NCBI RefSeq assembly: GCF_000498755.1
Contig: NZ_AXUS01000019.1
Location: forward strand, 1 to 64,000
Origin: Clostridioides mangenotii TR
GTDB taxonomy: Bacteria > Bacillota > Clostridia > Peptostreptococcales > Peptostreptococcaceae
DNA: 64,000 nt
Direction of reading: 5' to 3'
A model generated the notes under the pieces. That model was not told where the DNA came from. It saw nothing but the letters and a program-made list of their open reading frames with translations, and did no database searches. Below, one piece after another: positions 56,076 through 64,000 of the stretch (position 1 is its first letter; the number at the start of each line of letters is the position of its first letter). Position numbers and translations under genes: made by a program.

Positions 56076-56106
56076 GGCATGGATGCCGAAGAGAAACTAA
56101 GGAGAG
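56076..56106 (+). promoter_or_regulatory. Two CsrA-type GGA sites in the flagellin leader
   Basis: GGCATGGATGCC (56076-56087) is a small hairpin presenting CATGGATG, close to the CsrA consensus. The second site, AAGGAGAG (56099-56106), is the Shine-Dalgarno itself. The layout resembles the CsrA-controlled hag leader of Bacillus subtilis. Confidence 0.5.
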
Positions 56107-56111
56107 TTAAT

Positions 56112-56960
56112 ATGAGAATCAATAACAACGTAAATGCTTTAATAGCAAATAATCAAATGAATAAGAATACTGCTTTACAAAGTAGATCAATGGAGAAATT
56201 ATCTTCTGGTTTAAGAATCAAAAGAGCTGCAGACGATTCAGCAGGATTAGCAATATCTGAAAAGATGAGAAATCAAATTAAAGGATTAAATCAAGCAGGG
56301 TTAAATGTACAAGATGGTATATCTGTAGTTCAAACAGCTGAAGGTGCTTTAGAAGAAACAGGAAATATTCTAAAGAGAATGTCTCAACTAGCTGTGCAAT
56401 CAGCAAATGAGACTAATACAGCATCAGAAAGAGAAAAAATAGCTAATGAGTTGGTTCAATTAAGCGACGAAGTAGCTAGAATGTCTAAAACTACAGAATT
56501 TAATGGAAAACAGTTATTAGATGGGTCAACTACAGAATTAAGCTTACAGGTTGGTACAAGTGGATCATCTAACAATCAAATAAGTGTTAATTTAGTTAAT
56601 ACAGCAGAAATAATGAATACAGCAGGAATTACTTCATCTGCTATAGCTTCTATGAAAGCTGGAACTACTGAAGCAACTAAAGCAGCAAGAACAATGATGT
56701 CAAATATTGATAAAGCTCTTGCTGATGTGAACTCTGCTAGATCAACTATTGGTGCACAACAAAATAGACTTGAGTCAACACAAGTAAACTTATCTAATAC
56801 TGTAGAGAACGTTACTGCTGCAGAATCAAGAATAAGAGATACAGATGTAGCTAGTGAAATGGTTCAATTATCTAAATTAAACATATTAGCTCAAGCATCT
56901 CAATCTATGTTAGCACAGGCCAATCAACAGCCACAAAGTATATTACAATTATTACAATAA
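56112..56960 (+). CDS. fliC: Flagellin
   Basis: The 282-residue protein has the conserved N-terminal D0/D1 domain (MRINNNVNALIANNQMNKNT, SSGLRIKRAADDSAGLAISE) and C-terminal domain (ARSTIGAQQNRLESTQVNLS, ending ANQQPQSILQLLQ). Only a short central part remains and no D2/D3 insert, as in small clostridial flagellins. I chose the ATG at 56112 after AAGGAG; the longer frame is the leader. It is exported by the flagellar secretion system and forms the filament. The gene stands apart from other flagellar genes in this window. Confidence 0.95.
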   Translation: MRINNNVNALIANNQMNKNTALQSRSMEKLSSGLRIKRAADDSAGLAISEKMRNQIKGLNQAGLNVQDGISVVQTAEGALEETGNILKRMSQLAVQSANETNTASEREKIANELVQLSDEVARMSKTTEFNGKQLLDGSTTELSLQVGTSGSSNNQISVNLVNTAEIMNTAGITSSAIASMKAGTTEATKAARTMMSNIDKALADVNSARSTIGAQQNRLESTQVNLSNTVENVTAAESRIRDTDVASEMVQLSKLNILAQASQSMLAQANQQPQSILQLLQ

Positions 56961-56972
56961 TTTAGTATGTAA

Positions 56973-57006
56973 GGAGTAGGGATTAATCTCTACTCTTTAT
57001 TTTTTA
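56973..57006 (+). terminator. Terminator of the flagellin gene
   Basis: GGAGTAG/CTACTC with a short loop is followed by TTTATTTTTT. From 57007 to 57375 I see no convincing gene; a 61-codon frame at 57098 has no ribosome binding site or recognisable content. Confidence 0.75.
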
Positions 57007-57375
57007 AAACTTCATTCTTTATGATTATAATTAAAATCTTTAAGGCTCCCTATCTATTTGGTATATTTAGGAGTATTAAGCTGAGATTGTCGTTGGGGTG
57101 TCAAGAAATACTATTAGTTCAATAGATACAAGAAATTCAATTCAACACCAAAGTTGGCACTTATTTTGTGTATTGCCTTTGATAAAAATTTCGAAGAATT
57201 ATTCTTTGAAGAATAGCAAATTTATAGTACTAAATATCCACCTCATAACTCAATTTTTTAAAATAAGAAAGACCTATAAATAAATATAAATCTACGTCTT
57301 TTGTACTACTATATAACTAAAGGGTTTTATTGTGAAACAGGCAATTAAAGTGCACTTACTTATATAATTCGACAA

Positions 57376-58818
57376 TTACTTTATATGTTCTAAATGTGTA
57401 ATATTAAGTTCGACATTATAATCTCCAAAATCAATATGCTCAATAAATTTTTCCTTTTTAACGCTAAATTTATCATTTTCATTTGGAACAATTTTAACTT
57501 TATTATCTTTATATTTTGTTTTATCAAAATATACACCTAGCCCAATTTCATCCATCTTACCATATAAATAACATACTGGCTTATTATCTTTCATAAATAA
57601 CATTTGTGTCATATCTGTACCTTCGGTTTCAGTTATACTTCTCCACTTGTAACCAACTTCTTTATATATGATTTCCCTAGGCGTCTCCGGAGCAAATACA
57701 AAAGCCTCGTCCCATTGAAATGGTGTTATATCTGATAAATTAACATTTTTAACACTATCGTCAACTTCATCTAATTTCATAAAAAATGCATTATTATTTT
57801 CCTCTTCTTTCCTCAAATCACTTAAATCAAATTTAGTTATATCACTAGTTTTTTTAACTACATTCCATTCATTATTTTTCTTTTCTAATTGAAAATTTAT
57901 TTTAGATATACACTCACCATGTTTTCCAGGTTGTGTTACTATTACATTTTCGCCAGACTTATTTTTATAATTATGTTGAGTAATTTGCTTATGTGTATGG
58001 CCTGCAACTATAGCATCAATTCCATCTACTTCACTAGCTAAGTCTTGTATTCTGTTACCTGGATTTTTTGGTTTCTTAGGTTTTTCACCTGAATGAACAA
58101 CCGCTACTATAATATCAGCCTTATCCTCTTTCATTTTACCTATCCATTTGTTTGCATCTTCTACTAAATCATTCATATATAATTTACCTTCATACTCTGG
58201 CTGATCTTTTAATTCTCTAGATTTTGATTTTACAAATTTTCCATCTTGTGTTCCATCATCCACCCAATCTTTACTTTCACCAACTTCTTTTATTGTAAGC
58301 CCTAAAATGCCTAACTTTACTATCCCACTTGATGTTGGAATATATTTAATTATATAAGGATCAGTATAACTCTCACCATCTTTTTTATATGTATTTGCTG
58401 ATAATACTTTTAAACCCTGTTTTTCAAAGTCAGAAATCATATTATCTAAGTAAAACTTATTATTAGATACAAACTCATGATTTCCAAGTACTACTGCATC
58501 ATACCCAACGTTTTTCATCTCTTTTGCAATAGGAACTTCTACATATTTATTCATATTTTTATTTTCATATCTTTTATCAAAATATTTACCCATCTCTCCT
58601 GGGATAACATCACCAGAATCAAAAAAATCACCAGCATCAACTAAAGTTAAATTCTTATCTTTTTTAAACTCATTCTTTACATATGAAAATAGCTTGTAAG
58701 GTATCTCTCCATGTAAATCAGTAGTGGCTAATATATTTATTTCTTCTTTGTCAGTACTACAACCTGATATTAGGAAAACAGATAATACTACTAAACATGT
58801 CATTAATATTTTTCTCAT
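57376..58818 (-). CDS. Metallophosphoesterase lipoprotein (5'-nucleotidase / UshA-like)
   Basis: The 480-residue protein has a lipoprotein signal peptide (MRKILMTCLVVLSVFLISGC; cysteine 20). The five metallophosphoesterase blocks follow: TTDLHGE, DAGDFFDSG, LGNHEF, VVHSGE and AGHTHKQ, which bind two metal ions. It resembles bifunctional 2',3'-cyclic nucleotidase/5'-nucleotidases in the catalytic half. The C-terminal 150 residues differ from the usual 5_nucleotid_C domain. It acts outside the membrane and probably salvages nucleotides or phosphate. CAGGAGG precedes the ATG. Confidence 0.83.
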   Translation of the reverse strand: MRKILMTCLVVLSVFLISGCSTDKEEINILATTDLHGEIPYKLFSYVKNEFKKDKNLTLVDAGDFFDSGDVIPGEMGKYFDKRYENKNMNKYVEVPIAKEMKNVGYDAVVLGNHEFVSNNKFYLDNMISDFEKQGLKVLSANTYKKDGESYTDPYIIKYIPTSSGIVKLGILGLTIKEVGESKDWVDDGTQDGKFVKSKSRELKDQPEYEGKLYMNDLVEDANKWIGKMKEDKADIIVAVVHSGEKPKKPKNPGNRIQDLASEVDGIDAIVAGHTHKQITQHNYKNKSGENVIVTQPGKHGECISKINFQLEKKNNEWNVVKKTSDITKFDLSDLRKEEENNNAFFMKLDEVDDSVKNVNLSDITPFQWDEAFVFAPETPREIIYKEVGYKWRSITETEGTDMTQMLFMKDNKPVCYLYGKMDEIGLGVYFDKTKYKDNKVKIVPNENDKFSVKKEKFIEHIDFGDYNVELNITHLEHIK

Positions 58819-58982
58819 TACTAAAAACCTCCTGATTAGTACTTTATATGATTTGATACATTTTATAGTATATCTGAAAACATATTATTATTTTGAATTA
58901 TTATGTCGAATAAATTTTTATTAAAAGCTATTAATAATTAAATCAAACATGCTGGGTTTTTCTTCACTAAAAAGCTTTCATT

Positions 58983-59022
58983 AAAAAAGAGATATTAGTA
59001 TTTCTACTAATATCTCTTTTAT
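58983..59022 (-). terminator. Terminator downstream of the MerR-type gene
   Basis: The perfect 15-bp stem AAAGAGATATTAGTA and complement with a four-base loop has T-rich sequence on both sides, so it can act on both strands. It lies between the MerR gene and the phosphoesterase promoter. The rest of 58819-59186 is AT-rich without a gene. Confidence 0.75.
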
Positions 59023-59186
59023 TTAGTTTTAATGTCTATCTAATATGCTGTCTATCAGCATATATCATAATTTTAATAAGTTTAAAAAATTAATTATTAC
59101 ATTTTATTTTATAGGATAAAAACAATTGTGTGATAAATATATAACAAAAGTAAGTTTTCTAATTTTGTTATATATGCCCATTATTT

Positions 59187-60023
59187 TTATCGCTTATTTT
59201 TTTCTATTTCAACTGTAATCTGAGTAATATAATCTCTTTCATTTTTATTTGATATCTCATCCAGAAGATAAACTTCATAGGCAAAATTTCCTATTTGCAG
59301 TTCATTTTCTTCAAGAAATTTTAGTAACAAATCATAAGTTTTATACGTGGTTTCATAACTTCCAGAGTGATAAGCCACAGCATACAACCCTTTTGGCTTT
59401 ACATAAATATTGTAGGATTCATTTTTATTGCTTACTTTTTCGAATATATACGAATAATTGTTAAAATTTCTATTTTTAATATTGTCTTCGTTAAGCATTG
59501 CACCGAAAAGATAACTTTTCCTTGTTGTCTGAGTAGTATTCCTGAATTTTGTATAATCCGATATCCATTTTGTATGATCTGTACTCTTTTTTTCATTTAG
59601 TATCGTACTTAGAAACATATACTCTTCCTCTTGGTTCTCTAAGGTTATAATGTCACAATCAGCATTTAATCCCAGATTTGTACAAACAATGGTATCTTCC
59701 AGTAGATTTTTTATTTGATTTAATTTATCTATGTCCTTATTAGCCATATCTATCTTTTGTTCTGCTAATGAAAGTAACATTTCAGGTGTTCTTGTATTAA
59801 GATATATCTTAATGTCTTTTAATGGAACATTAAGTTCCTTTAAAATGGTAATAATTGAAAATGTATCAAACTGATGGTAAGAGTAATATCGGTAACCATT
59901 TTCATCTGTAATAGCAGGTAAGAACAAGCCAATGTCATTGTAATGGAATAGGGTCCTTTTATTTACTCCACAAAGTTTGGCAAATTCTCCGGTTGATAAA
60001 TGGTTTTTATAATTTCCACTCAT
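59187..60023 (-). CDS. MerR family regulator with effector-binding domain (BmrR/BltR type)
   Basis: The 278-residue protein has an N-terminal MerR winged helix (LSTGEFAKLCGVNKRTLFHYNDIGLFLPAITDENGYRYYS), a coiled-coil dimerisation helix (about 85-120) and a C-terminal GyrI-like effector-binding domain (YVKPKGLYAVAYHSGSYETTYKTYDLLLKFL). Such proteins sense drugs or cationic compounds and activate exporters. No exporter lies immediately beside it. The divergent neighbour is a GNAT acetyltransferase, the likely target. Confidence 0.87.
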   Translation of the reverse strand: MSGNYKNHLSTGEFAKLCGVNKRTLFHYNDIGLFLPAITDENGYRYYSYHQFDTFSIITILKELNVPLKDIKIYLNTRTPEMLLSLAEQKIDMANKDIDKLNQIKNLLEDTIVCTNLGLNADCDIITLENQEEEYMFLSTILNEKKSTDHTKWISDYTKFRNTTQTTRKSYLFGAMLNEDNIKNRNFNNYSYIFEKVSNKNESYNIYVKPKGLYAVAYHSGSYETTYKTYDLLLKFLEENELQIGNFAYEVYLLDEISNKNERDYITQITVEIEKNKR

Positions 60024-60192
60024 AATTTAATATCTCCTCTTGACCGTCTTGTTACGTTATACCTTATCATAAAGCAAGAACTAACGAAAATCAAGGTAAA
60101 ATATTTCAAAATACAAATCCTTAAGGGCACGCAGTTGAATTAATTAGGATTTTTGTAAAAACAATAAGTTTTAAAGAGGAGAATAGAATTAT

Positions 60193-60642
60193 ATGTTATC
60201 AATAAGAAAAATGAAATCAGACGTTAAAAATGAAGTTTTATCTATGGTAGATGAATTTTACCATAGTAATGCGGTAGATCATGAAGTGGAAGAAAGTACA
60301 CTAAAAGCAACTTTTCAAGATGCAACAGGTAAAGAGCCTTATGTATGGGGGGTTACACTTTGTGAAGGTGATGATATTGTTGGATATGCATATCTGACTA
60401 TGTGTTATTCATGTGAAATGGGTGGTAAAACACTTATATTAGAAGAACTATTTATGAAGGAACAGTGCAGAGGTAAGGGATATGGTCGACAATTCTTTGA
60501 TTGGCTATTTAATGAATATCAAGATGTAGTCCGCTTTAGATTAGAAGTCACAGAGTCTAATGAGGGAGCTAGTTCCTTGTATAAACGATTGGGCTTTGAT
60601 TATTTACAGTATAAACAAATGGTTTATGATAAGAAAATTTAA
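60193..60642 (+). CDS. GNAT family N-acetyltransferase
   Basis: The 149-residue protein has the acetyl-CoA-binding motif A, LEELFMKEQCRGKGYGRQFFDWLF (Q/RxxGxG/A = CRGKGYG), and the C-terminal motif EGASSLYKRLGFDYLQYKQM. It transfers acetyl groups from acetyl-CoA to an amine; the substrate is unknown. It is divergent from the MerR-type regulator. AAAGAGGAG precedes the ATG. Confidence 0.88.
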   Translation: MLSIRKMKSDVKNEVLSMVDEFYHSNAVDHEVEESTLKATFQDATGKEPYVWGVTLCEGDDIVGYAYLTMCYSCEMGGKTLILEELFMKEQCRGKGYGRQFFDWLFNEYQDVVRFRLEVTESNEGASSLYKRLGFDYLQYKQMVYDKKI

Positions 60643-60695
60643 ATATTTATTTTTGCCAGAGTTGAATTGATTTTGATTAAAGGAGATGATAATAA

Positions 60696-60734
60696 ATGAA
60701 AATCACAAAATTAGATTATGTTGTGGGAATATAA
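60696..60734 (+). pseudogene. Truncated start of a VOC (glyoxalase)-like gene
   Basis: A ribosome binding site AAAGGAGATG and ATG at 60696 start MKITKLDYVVGI, then a stop. The residues match the first strand of VOC family proteins (MKIxKLDHVVxxV). Nothing further of the domain remains before the terminator at 60751. Confidence 0.4.
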
Positions 60735-60750
60735 ATGTAGTAGCATATAA

Positions 60751-60772
60751 GGGTAGCTAATAAGCTACCCTC
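60751..60772 (+). terminator. Terminator after the GNAT gene
   Basis: GGGTAGC/GCTACCC with a six-base loop and a TCTAAT tail. It is nearly the same as the hairpin at 52669-52695. Confidence 0.6.
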
Positions 60773-60887
60773 TAATATATATACATCAATTTCTTATCTT
60801 CAACCACTCTACTACTAATCTATCTATAAGTCTTTGTATGGGAACTCCTTTAGGGAGTAATAAGTATATTATCTTTAAATCGAATAA

Positions 60888-62063
60888 TTATCTTTTTACT
60901 ATTAATGTAGTACCCATACCTCCGCCGATACAAAGTGTAGCTAAACCAGTTTTGGCATCTCTTCTTTTCATCTCATATAAAAGCGTAGTAAGTATTCTAG
61001 CTCCTGAACATCCTATTGGATGCCCTATAGCTATTGCACCACCATTAACATTAACTTTTGTAGTATCAATTTTTAAATCTTTTAATACAGCTAATGATTG
61101 AGCAGCAAATGCTTCATTAGCCTCAACTAATTCTATATCATCAATAGTCATATTTGCTTTTGTTAAAGCTTCTATAGTAGCTGGTACTGGTCCATAACCC
61201 ATTATCTCTGGATCAACTCCGGAAGTTCCATAGGAAACTATAGTTGCAAGCGGTTCTATTCCTAATTCTTCAGCCTTTTCTTTTGACATGACTATAAGCA
61301 TAGCAGCTCCATCGTTTATTCCAGACGCATTACCTGCTGTAACTGTACCATCTTTTTTAAACGCCGGTTTTAATTTAGATAATGTCTCTAATGTTGTACC
61401 AGTCTTTATATATTCATCTTTTTCAACTACAGTGTCACCTTTTCGTCCTTTTATAACAACTGGAACTATTTCCTCATCAAATTTTCCTTCAGCTTGTGCT
61501 TTTTCAGCTTTATTTTGACTTGATAAAGCTAATTGATCTTGCTCGTCTCTAGTTATATTCCATTTTTCTGCTATATTTTCTGCAGTTATACCCATATGGT
61601 AATTATTGAATATATCTGATAGTCCATCTTTAATCATAGAATCAACAAAATGGGTATCTCCCATTCTCGCACCATATCTTGTATTTGGTGATAAGTATGG
61701 TGACATACTCATATTTTCTGTCCCACCAACCAATATTACTTCAGCATCACCTAACGAGATGAGTTGTGATGCCATTGAAACTGATCTTAATCCAGATCCA
61801 CAGACTATATTTATTGTCATAGCAGGTTTTTCAACAGGTATTCCTGATCCTAATGCTACTTGTCTTGCTATATTTTGACCGAGGCCCGCTGTAAGTACTC
61901 CACCTATAAGTGATTCATCTATCATTTCCGGAGTTATTTTTGCCCTCTTAATAGCTTCTTTAGCTGCTATTATTCCTAAGTCTACTGCTGAAACTGATTT
62001 AAATGCTCCTCCAAAACTCCCTACTGCAGTTCTTGCAGCACTAACAATAACTACTTCTCTCAT
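60888..62063 (-). CDS. thlA: Acetyl-CoA acetyltransferase (thiolase)
   Basis: The 391-residue thiolase condenses two acetyl-CoA to acetoacetyl-CoA, the first step of butyrate formation. It has the active-site Cys88 in NIVCGSG, the GHPIGCSG histidine motif, and the second cysteine in LCIGGGMG near the C-terminus. I chose the ATG at 62061-62063 ([20 protein letters not shown]), which gives the family length and follows GGGGG. It is the third gene of the crt-hbd-thlA block. Confidence 0.95.
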   Translation of the reverse strand: MREVVIVSAARTAVGSFGGAFKSVSAVDLGIIAAKEAIKRAKITPEMIDESLIGGVLTAGLGQNIARQVALGSGIPVEKPAMTINIVCGSGLRSVSMASQLISLGDAEVILVGGTENMSMSPYLSPNTRYGARMGDTHFVDSMIKDGLSDIFNNYHMGITAENIAEKWNITRDEQDQLALSSQNKAEKAQAEGKFDEEIVPVVIKGRKGDTVVEKDEYIKTGTTLETLSKLKPAFKKDGTVTAGNASGINDGAAMLIVMSKEKAEELGIEPLATIVSYGTSGVDPEIMGYGPVPATIEALTKANMTIDDIELVEANEAFAAQSLAVLKDLKIDTTKVNVNGGAIAIGHPIGCSGARILTTLLYEMKRRDAKTGLATLCIGGGMGTTLIVKR

Positions 62064-62284
62064 ATTCATTACCCCCATTAAAATATTTTGTATTTATTTT
62101 TTAAACCGTTTTTAAGTAATGTAGAAAATTAATTAAAATAATATGATAAATATCTAAATCTTATATTTATATATTTTGCTAAGTTTAGTATGAATGAGAA
62201 TGTTTTTTAATTTACATGATTTATGATACCGAGATAAATAATCCTATTTATTTAATTTTTATATTATGATTTATTAATCTTATT

Positions 62285-63130
62285 TTATTTATTGTAATCA
62301 TAAAAGCCTATATTTGTTTTTCTACCCAATTGATTTGCCCTAACCATTTTTGCCAATAGAGGATGAGGTCTATACTTTGTATCCCCAAATTCATTGTATA
62401 AAACATTCATTATAGCTAAAACGACATCTAACCCTATTAAATCTCCTAATGCTAAAGGTCCCATAGGATGATTTGCCCCTAATTTCATAGCTTCATCAAT
62501 TTCTTCTTTACTAGCTACACCATCTGCATAAATTCCAACTGCCTCATTTATCATAGGTATAAGTATTCTGTTTACTACAAACCCTGGTGATTCAGATACA
62601 TCGACCGGCATTTTATTAATACTCTTTGATAGTTGAATTCCTGTATCAAAAGTTACCTTTGAAGTCAATTGACCGCTTATAACTTCAACCAACTTCATCA
62701 TAGGAACTGGATTAAAGAAATGTAATCCAATCACTTTATCTGGTCTTTTCGTAGCAGATGCTATCTCTGTTATAGATAATGATGAAGTATTAGTAGCTAA
62801 AATAGCGTCAGATTTGCATAGCTCATCTAATAATTTAAAAACTTCTTTTTTTGTATCCATATCTTCAACAGATGCTTCAATAATTATATCCATATCCTTT
62901 AAGTCCTCATAGTTAGTAGTAAAAGTAATATGACCTAGTATTTCAGTTTTTTGAGATTCGTTAATTTTACCTTTAGAAACCAGTCTATTTAAATTTTTAT
63001 CTAGTAATATCATACAATTAGATATTGATTCTTGACTTCTACTTTTTAAACATATATCATGACCGCTACTTGCAAAAGTTTGTAAAATACCCGTACCCAT
63101 AGTTCCACTACCTATTACAGCTAATTTCAT
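62285..63130 (-). CDS. hbd: 3-hydroxybutyryl-CoA dehydrogenase
   Basis: The 281-residue enzyme reduces acetoacetyl-CoA to 3-hydroxybutyryl-CoA with NAD(P)H. It has the N-terminal Rossmann motif VIGSGTMGTGI (5-15), catalytic HFFNPVPMMKLVEV, and the C-terminal domain with NHPMGPLALGDLIGLDV. The length is typical. It lies between crt and thlA. A 14-bp hairpin occupies the crt-hbd spacer. Confidence 0.95.
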   Translation of the reverse strand: MKLAVIGSGTMGTGILQTFASSGHDICLKSRSQESISNCMILLDKNLNRLVSKGKINESQKTEILGHITFTTNYEDLKDMDIIIEASVEDMDTKKEVFKLLDELCKSDAILATNTSSLSITEIASATKRPDKVIGLHFFNPVPMMKLVEVISGQLTSKVTFDTGIQLSKSINKMPVDVSESPGFVVNRILIPMINEAVGIYADGVASKEEIDEAMKLGANHPMGPLALGDLIGLDVVLAIMNVLYNEFGDTKYRPHPLLAKMVRANQLGRKTNIGFYDYNK

Positions 63131-63167
63131 AAATTTTACCCCCTATTTTTTAGTATTTATAATTTTA

Positions 63168-63201
63168 TTTATCATATTAAATAAATCTTTAATATGATAA
63201 A
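63168..63201 (-). repeat. 14-bp perfect inverted repeat in the crt-hbd spacer
   Basis: TTTATCATATTAAA and its complement surround a six-base loop. The motif AATATGATAAATA also occurs in the hbd-thlA spacer (about 62139). It may be a processing or stability element in the polycistronic message. Confidence 0.55.
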
Positions 63202-63226
63202 TAGCTAATATCCAACTTATACTATT

Positions 63227-64000
63227 TTAAAATTTTGCTTCTCTCTTTTCTAAAAAAGCAGACATACCCTCTTTTTGATCTTTAGTTGAGAAGCAAAGTC
63301 CAAATAAATTAGTTTCGATATCCAGCCCAGTATTAATATCAGTTTGTGAACCTAGCTTTATAGCTTCTTTAGAATATCTAATTGCTTGCTGAGAATTTTT
63401 AGTTATAGTCTCAGCTAATATTTCAACTTCTCTAGTTAAATTTTCTGGATTTACAACTTTATTAACTAATCCTATTTTATTGGCTTCATCTGCTTTTATA
63501 ATTTGTCCAGTAAAAATCAATTCTTTTGCTTTCGCCATTCCAGCTAATCTTGTAAGTCTTTGGGTACCACCATAACCAGGGGTTATACCCAAAGTTACTT
63601 CAGGTTGACCAAACTTAGCATTAGAAGATGCAATTCTGATATCACAAGCCATTGCAATTTCACATCCACCACCTAATGCAAATCCGTTTACTGCAGCAAT
63701 CACAACTTTTTTACTATTTTCAATAGCGTTAAGAGCTTTACTGCCAAGTTGACTAAAATTCTTTGCAGAAACTGAATCTAAGTCTCTCATATATTCGATA
63801 TCTGCTCCTGCAACAAATGCTTTACCTTCACCTGTCAAAATTACTACATAAATATCTTCATCTTTATCGATATCTGTAAATACTTCATAAAGTTCTTCTA
63901 AAGTTTTTAAATTAATTGCATTTAAAACTTGAGGTCTGTTTATTTTTATAGTACAAACATTATTATTTATCTCTAAAGCAAGATTTTCATAAATTTTAAC
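63227..64000 (-). CDS. crt: Short-chain enoyl-CoA hydratase / crotonase (5' end cut by the window)
   Basis: The open frame runs from the stop at 63227 to the window edge (VKIYENLALEINNNVCTIKI and onward), so the start codon lies just outside. It has the oxyanion-hole segments GKAFVAGADIEYM and GFALGGGCEIAMACDIRIAS and the catalytic region FGQPEVTLGITPGYGGTQRL. It dehydrates 3-hydroxybutyryl-CoA to crotonyl-CoA. The order crt-hbd-thlA matches the butyrate operon of C. difficile, where bcd-etfBA precede; these would lie beyond the window. Confidence 0.93.
   Translation of the reverse strand, partial: VKIYENLALEINNNVCTIKINRPQVLNAINLKTLEELYEVFTDIDKDEDIYVVILTGEGKAFVAGADIEYMRDLDSVSAKNFSQLGSKALNAIENSKKVVIAAVNGFALGGGCEIAMACDIRIASSNAKFGQPEVTLGITPGYGGTQRLTRLAGMAKAKELIFTGQIIKADEANKIGLVNKVVNPENLTREVEILAETITKNSQQAIRYSKEAIKLGSQTDINTGLDIETNLFGLCFSTKDQKEGMSAFLEKREAKF

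Noticed and set aside
55600-56111. Cyclic-di-GMP riboswitch before flagellin
   Set aside because: The conserved CACAGGGCAAACC-type core and tetraloop receptor are absent.
57098-57283. 61-codon plus-strand frame after flagellin
   Set aside because: It has no ribosome binding site or recognisable domain and has the composition of intergenic DNA.

Overview
The window is a low-GC (AT-rich) chromosomal segment of an anaerobic, spore-former-type Firmicute. Several features point to the Clostridia, most likely Peptostreptococcaceae (relatives of Clostridioides difficile): a crt-hbd-thlA butyrate block, an AgrB/AgrD pair with an NST...HQPK peptide, a CD3324-type small regulator, a BcrAD/BadFG dehydratase-activase giant, a methionine gamma-lyase under a sigma-54 activator, and a short flagellin. 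This placement is inference from gene content. No rRNA, tRNA, CRISPR array, intact insertion sequence or prophage was found.

Layout. 0.1-1.5 kb: POT peptide transporter. 2.6-6.4 kb: hypB, a large Fe-S flavoprotein and hypA in one operon. 6.7-10 kb: a membrane protein, a cupin and an MFS exporter with an attenuator-like leader. 10.4-13.5 kb: purine salvage (adenine deaminase and NCS2 permease). 14.2-17.7 kb: a TIM-barrel/AraC regulator, a Tm-1-like protein and a stand-alone TIM-barrel enzyme. 17.8-22.3 kb: potassium uptake, trkA with tandem trkH copies. 23.2-27.5 kb: CarD, then a helical-repeat protein, a MoxR-like AAA+ ATPase and a HExxH/VWA protein. 27.8-34 kb: methionine gamma-lyase, an NhaC-type antiporter, a TyrR-like sigma-54 activator and an alanine/sodium symporter. 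34.7-39.8 kb: small membrane protein, esterase, small regulators, proline iminopeptidase, two cupins. 39.9-42.3 kb: SsuABC-like ABC importer. 42.4-47.1 kb: dehydratase-activase giant with a divergent Crp/Fnr regulator. 47.3-49.3 kb: agrCBD quorum-sensing locus. 50-52.6 kb: MATE exporter, a structured non-coding element, a 48-residue membrane peptide and an ABM monooxygenase. 53-57 kb: tagD, a TPR-glycosyltransferase-CDP-glycerol transferase fusion and flagellin. 57.4-60.6 kb: metallophosphoesterase lipoprotein, MerR regulator, GNAT acetyltransferase. 60.9-64 kb: thlA, hbd and the start-truncated crt.

Regulatory signals can be read in several places. The best is a -24/-12 promoter ahead of megL with three TyrR-type boxes upstream, next to the gene for a TyrR-like activator. 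Flagellin has a sigma-28-like promoter and two CsrA-type GGA sites, one covering the ribosome binding site.

Two genome-level patterns stand out. First, seven genes are split by eight frameshifts, each repairable by adding one base to a short homopolymer. This suggests systematic base under-calling in the assembly rather than eight independent mutations. Second, many spacers hold decayed gene remnants (O-antigen-ligase-like, dihydrofolate-reductase-like, luciferase-like, XRE, MFS, VOC), and several operon spacers consist of in-register degenerate tandem repeats with periods of 8, 15 and about 24 bp.
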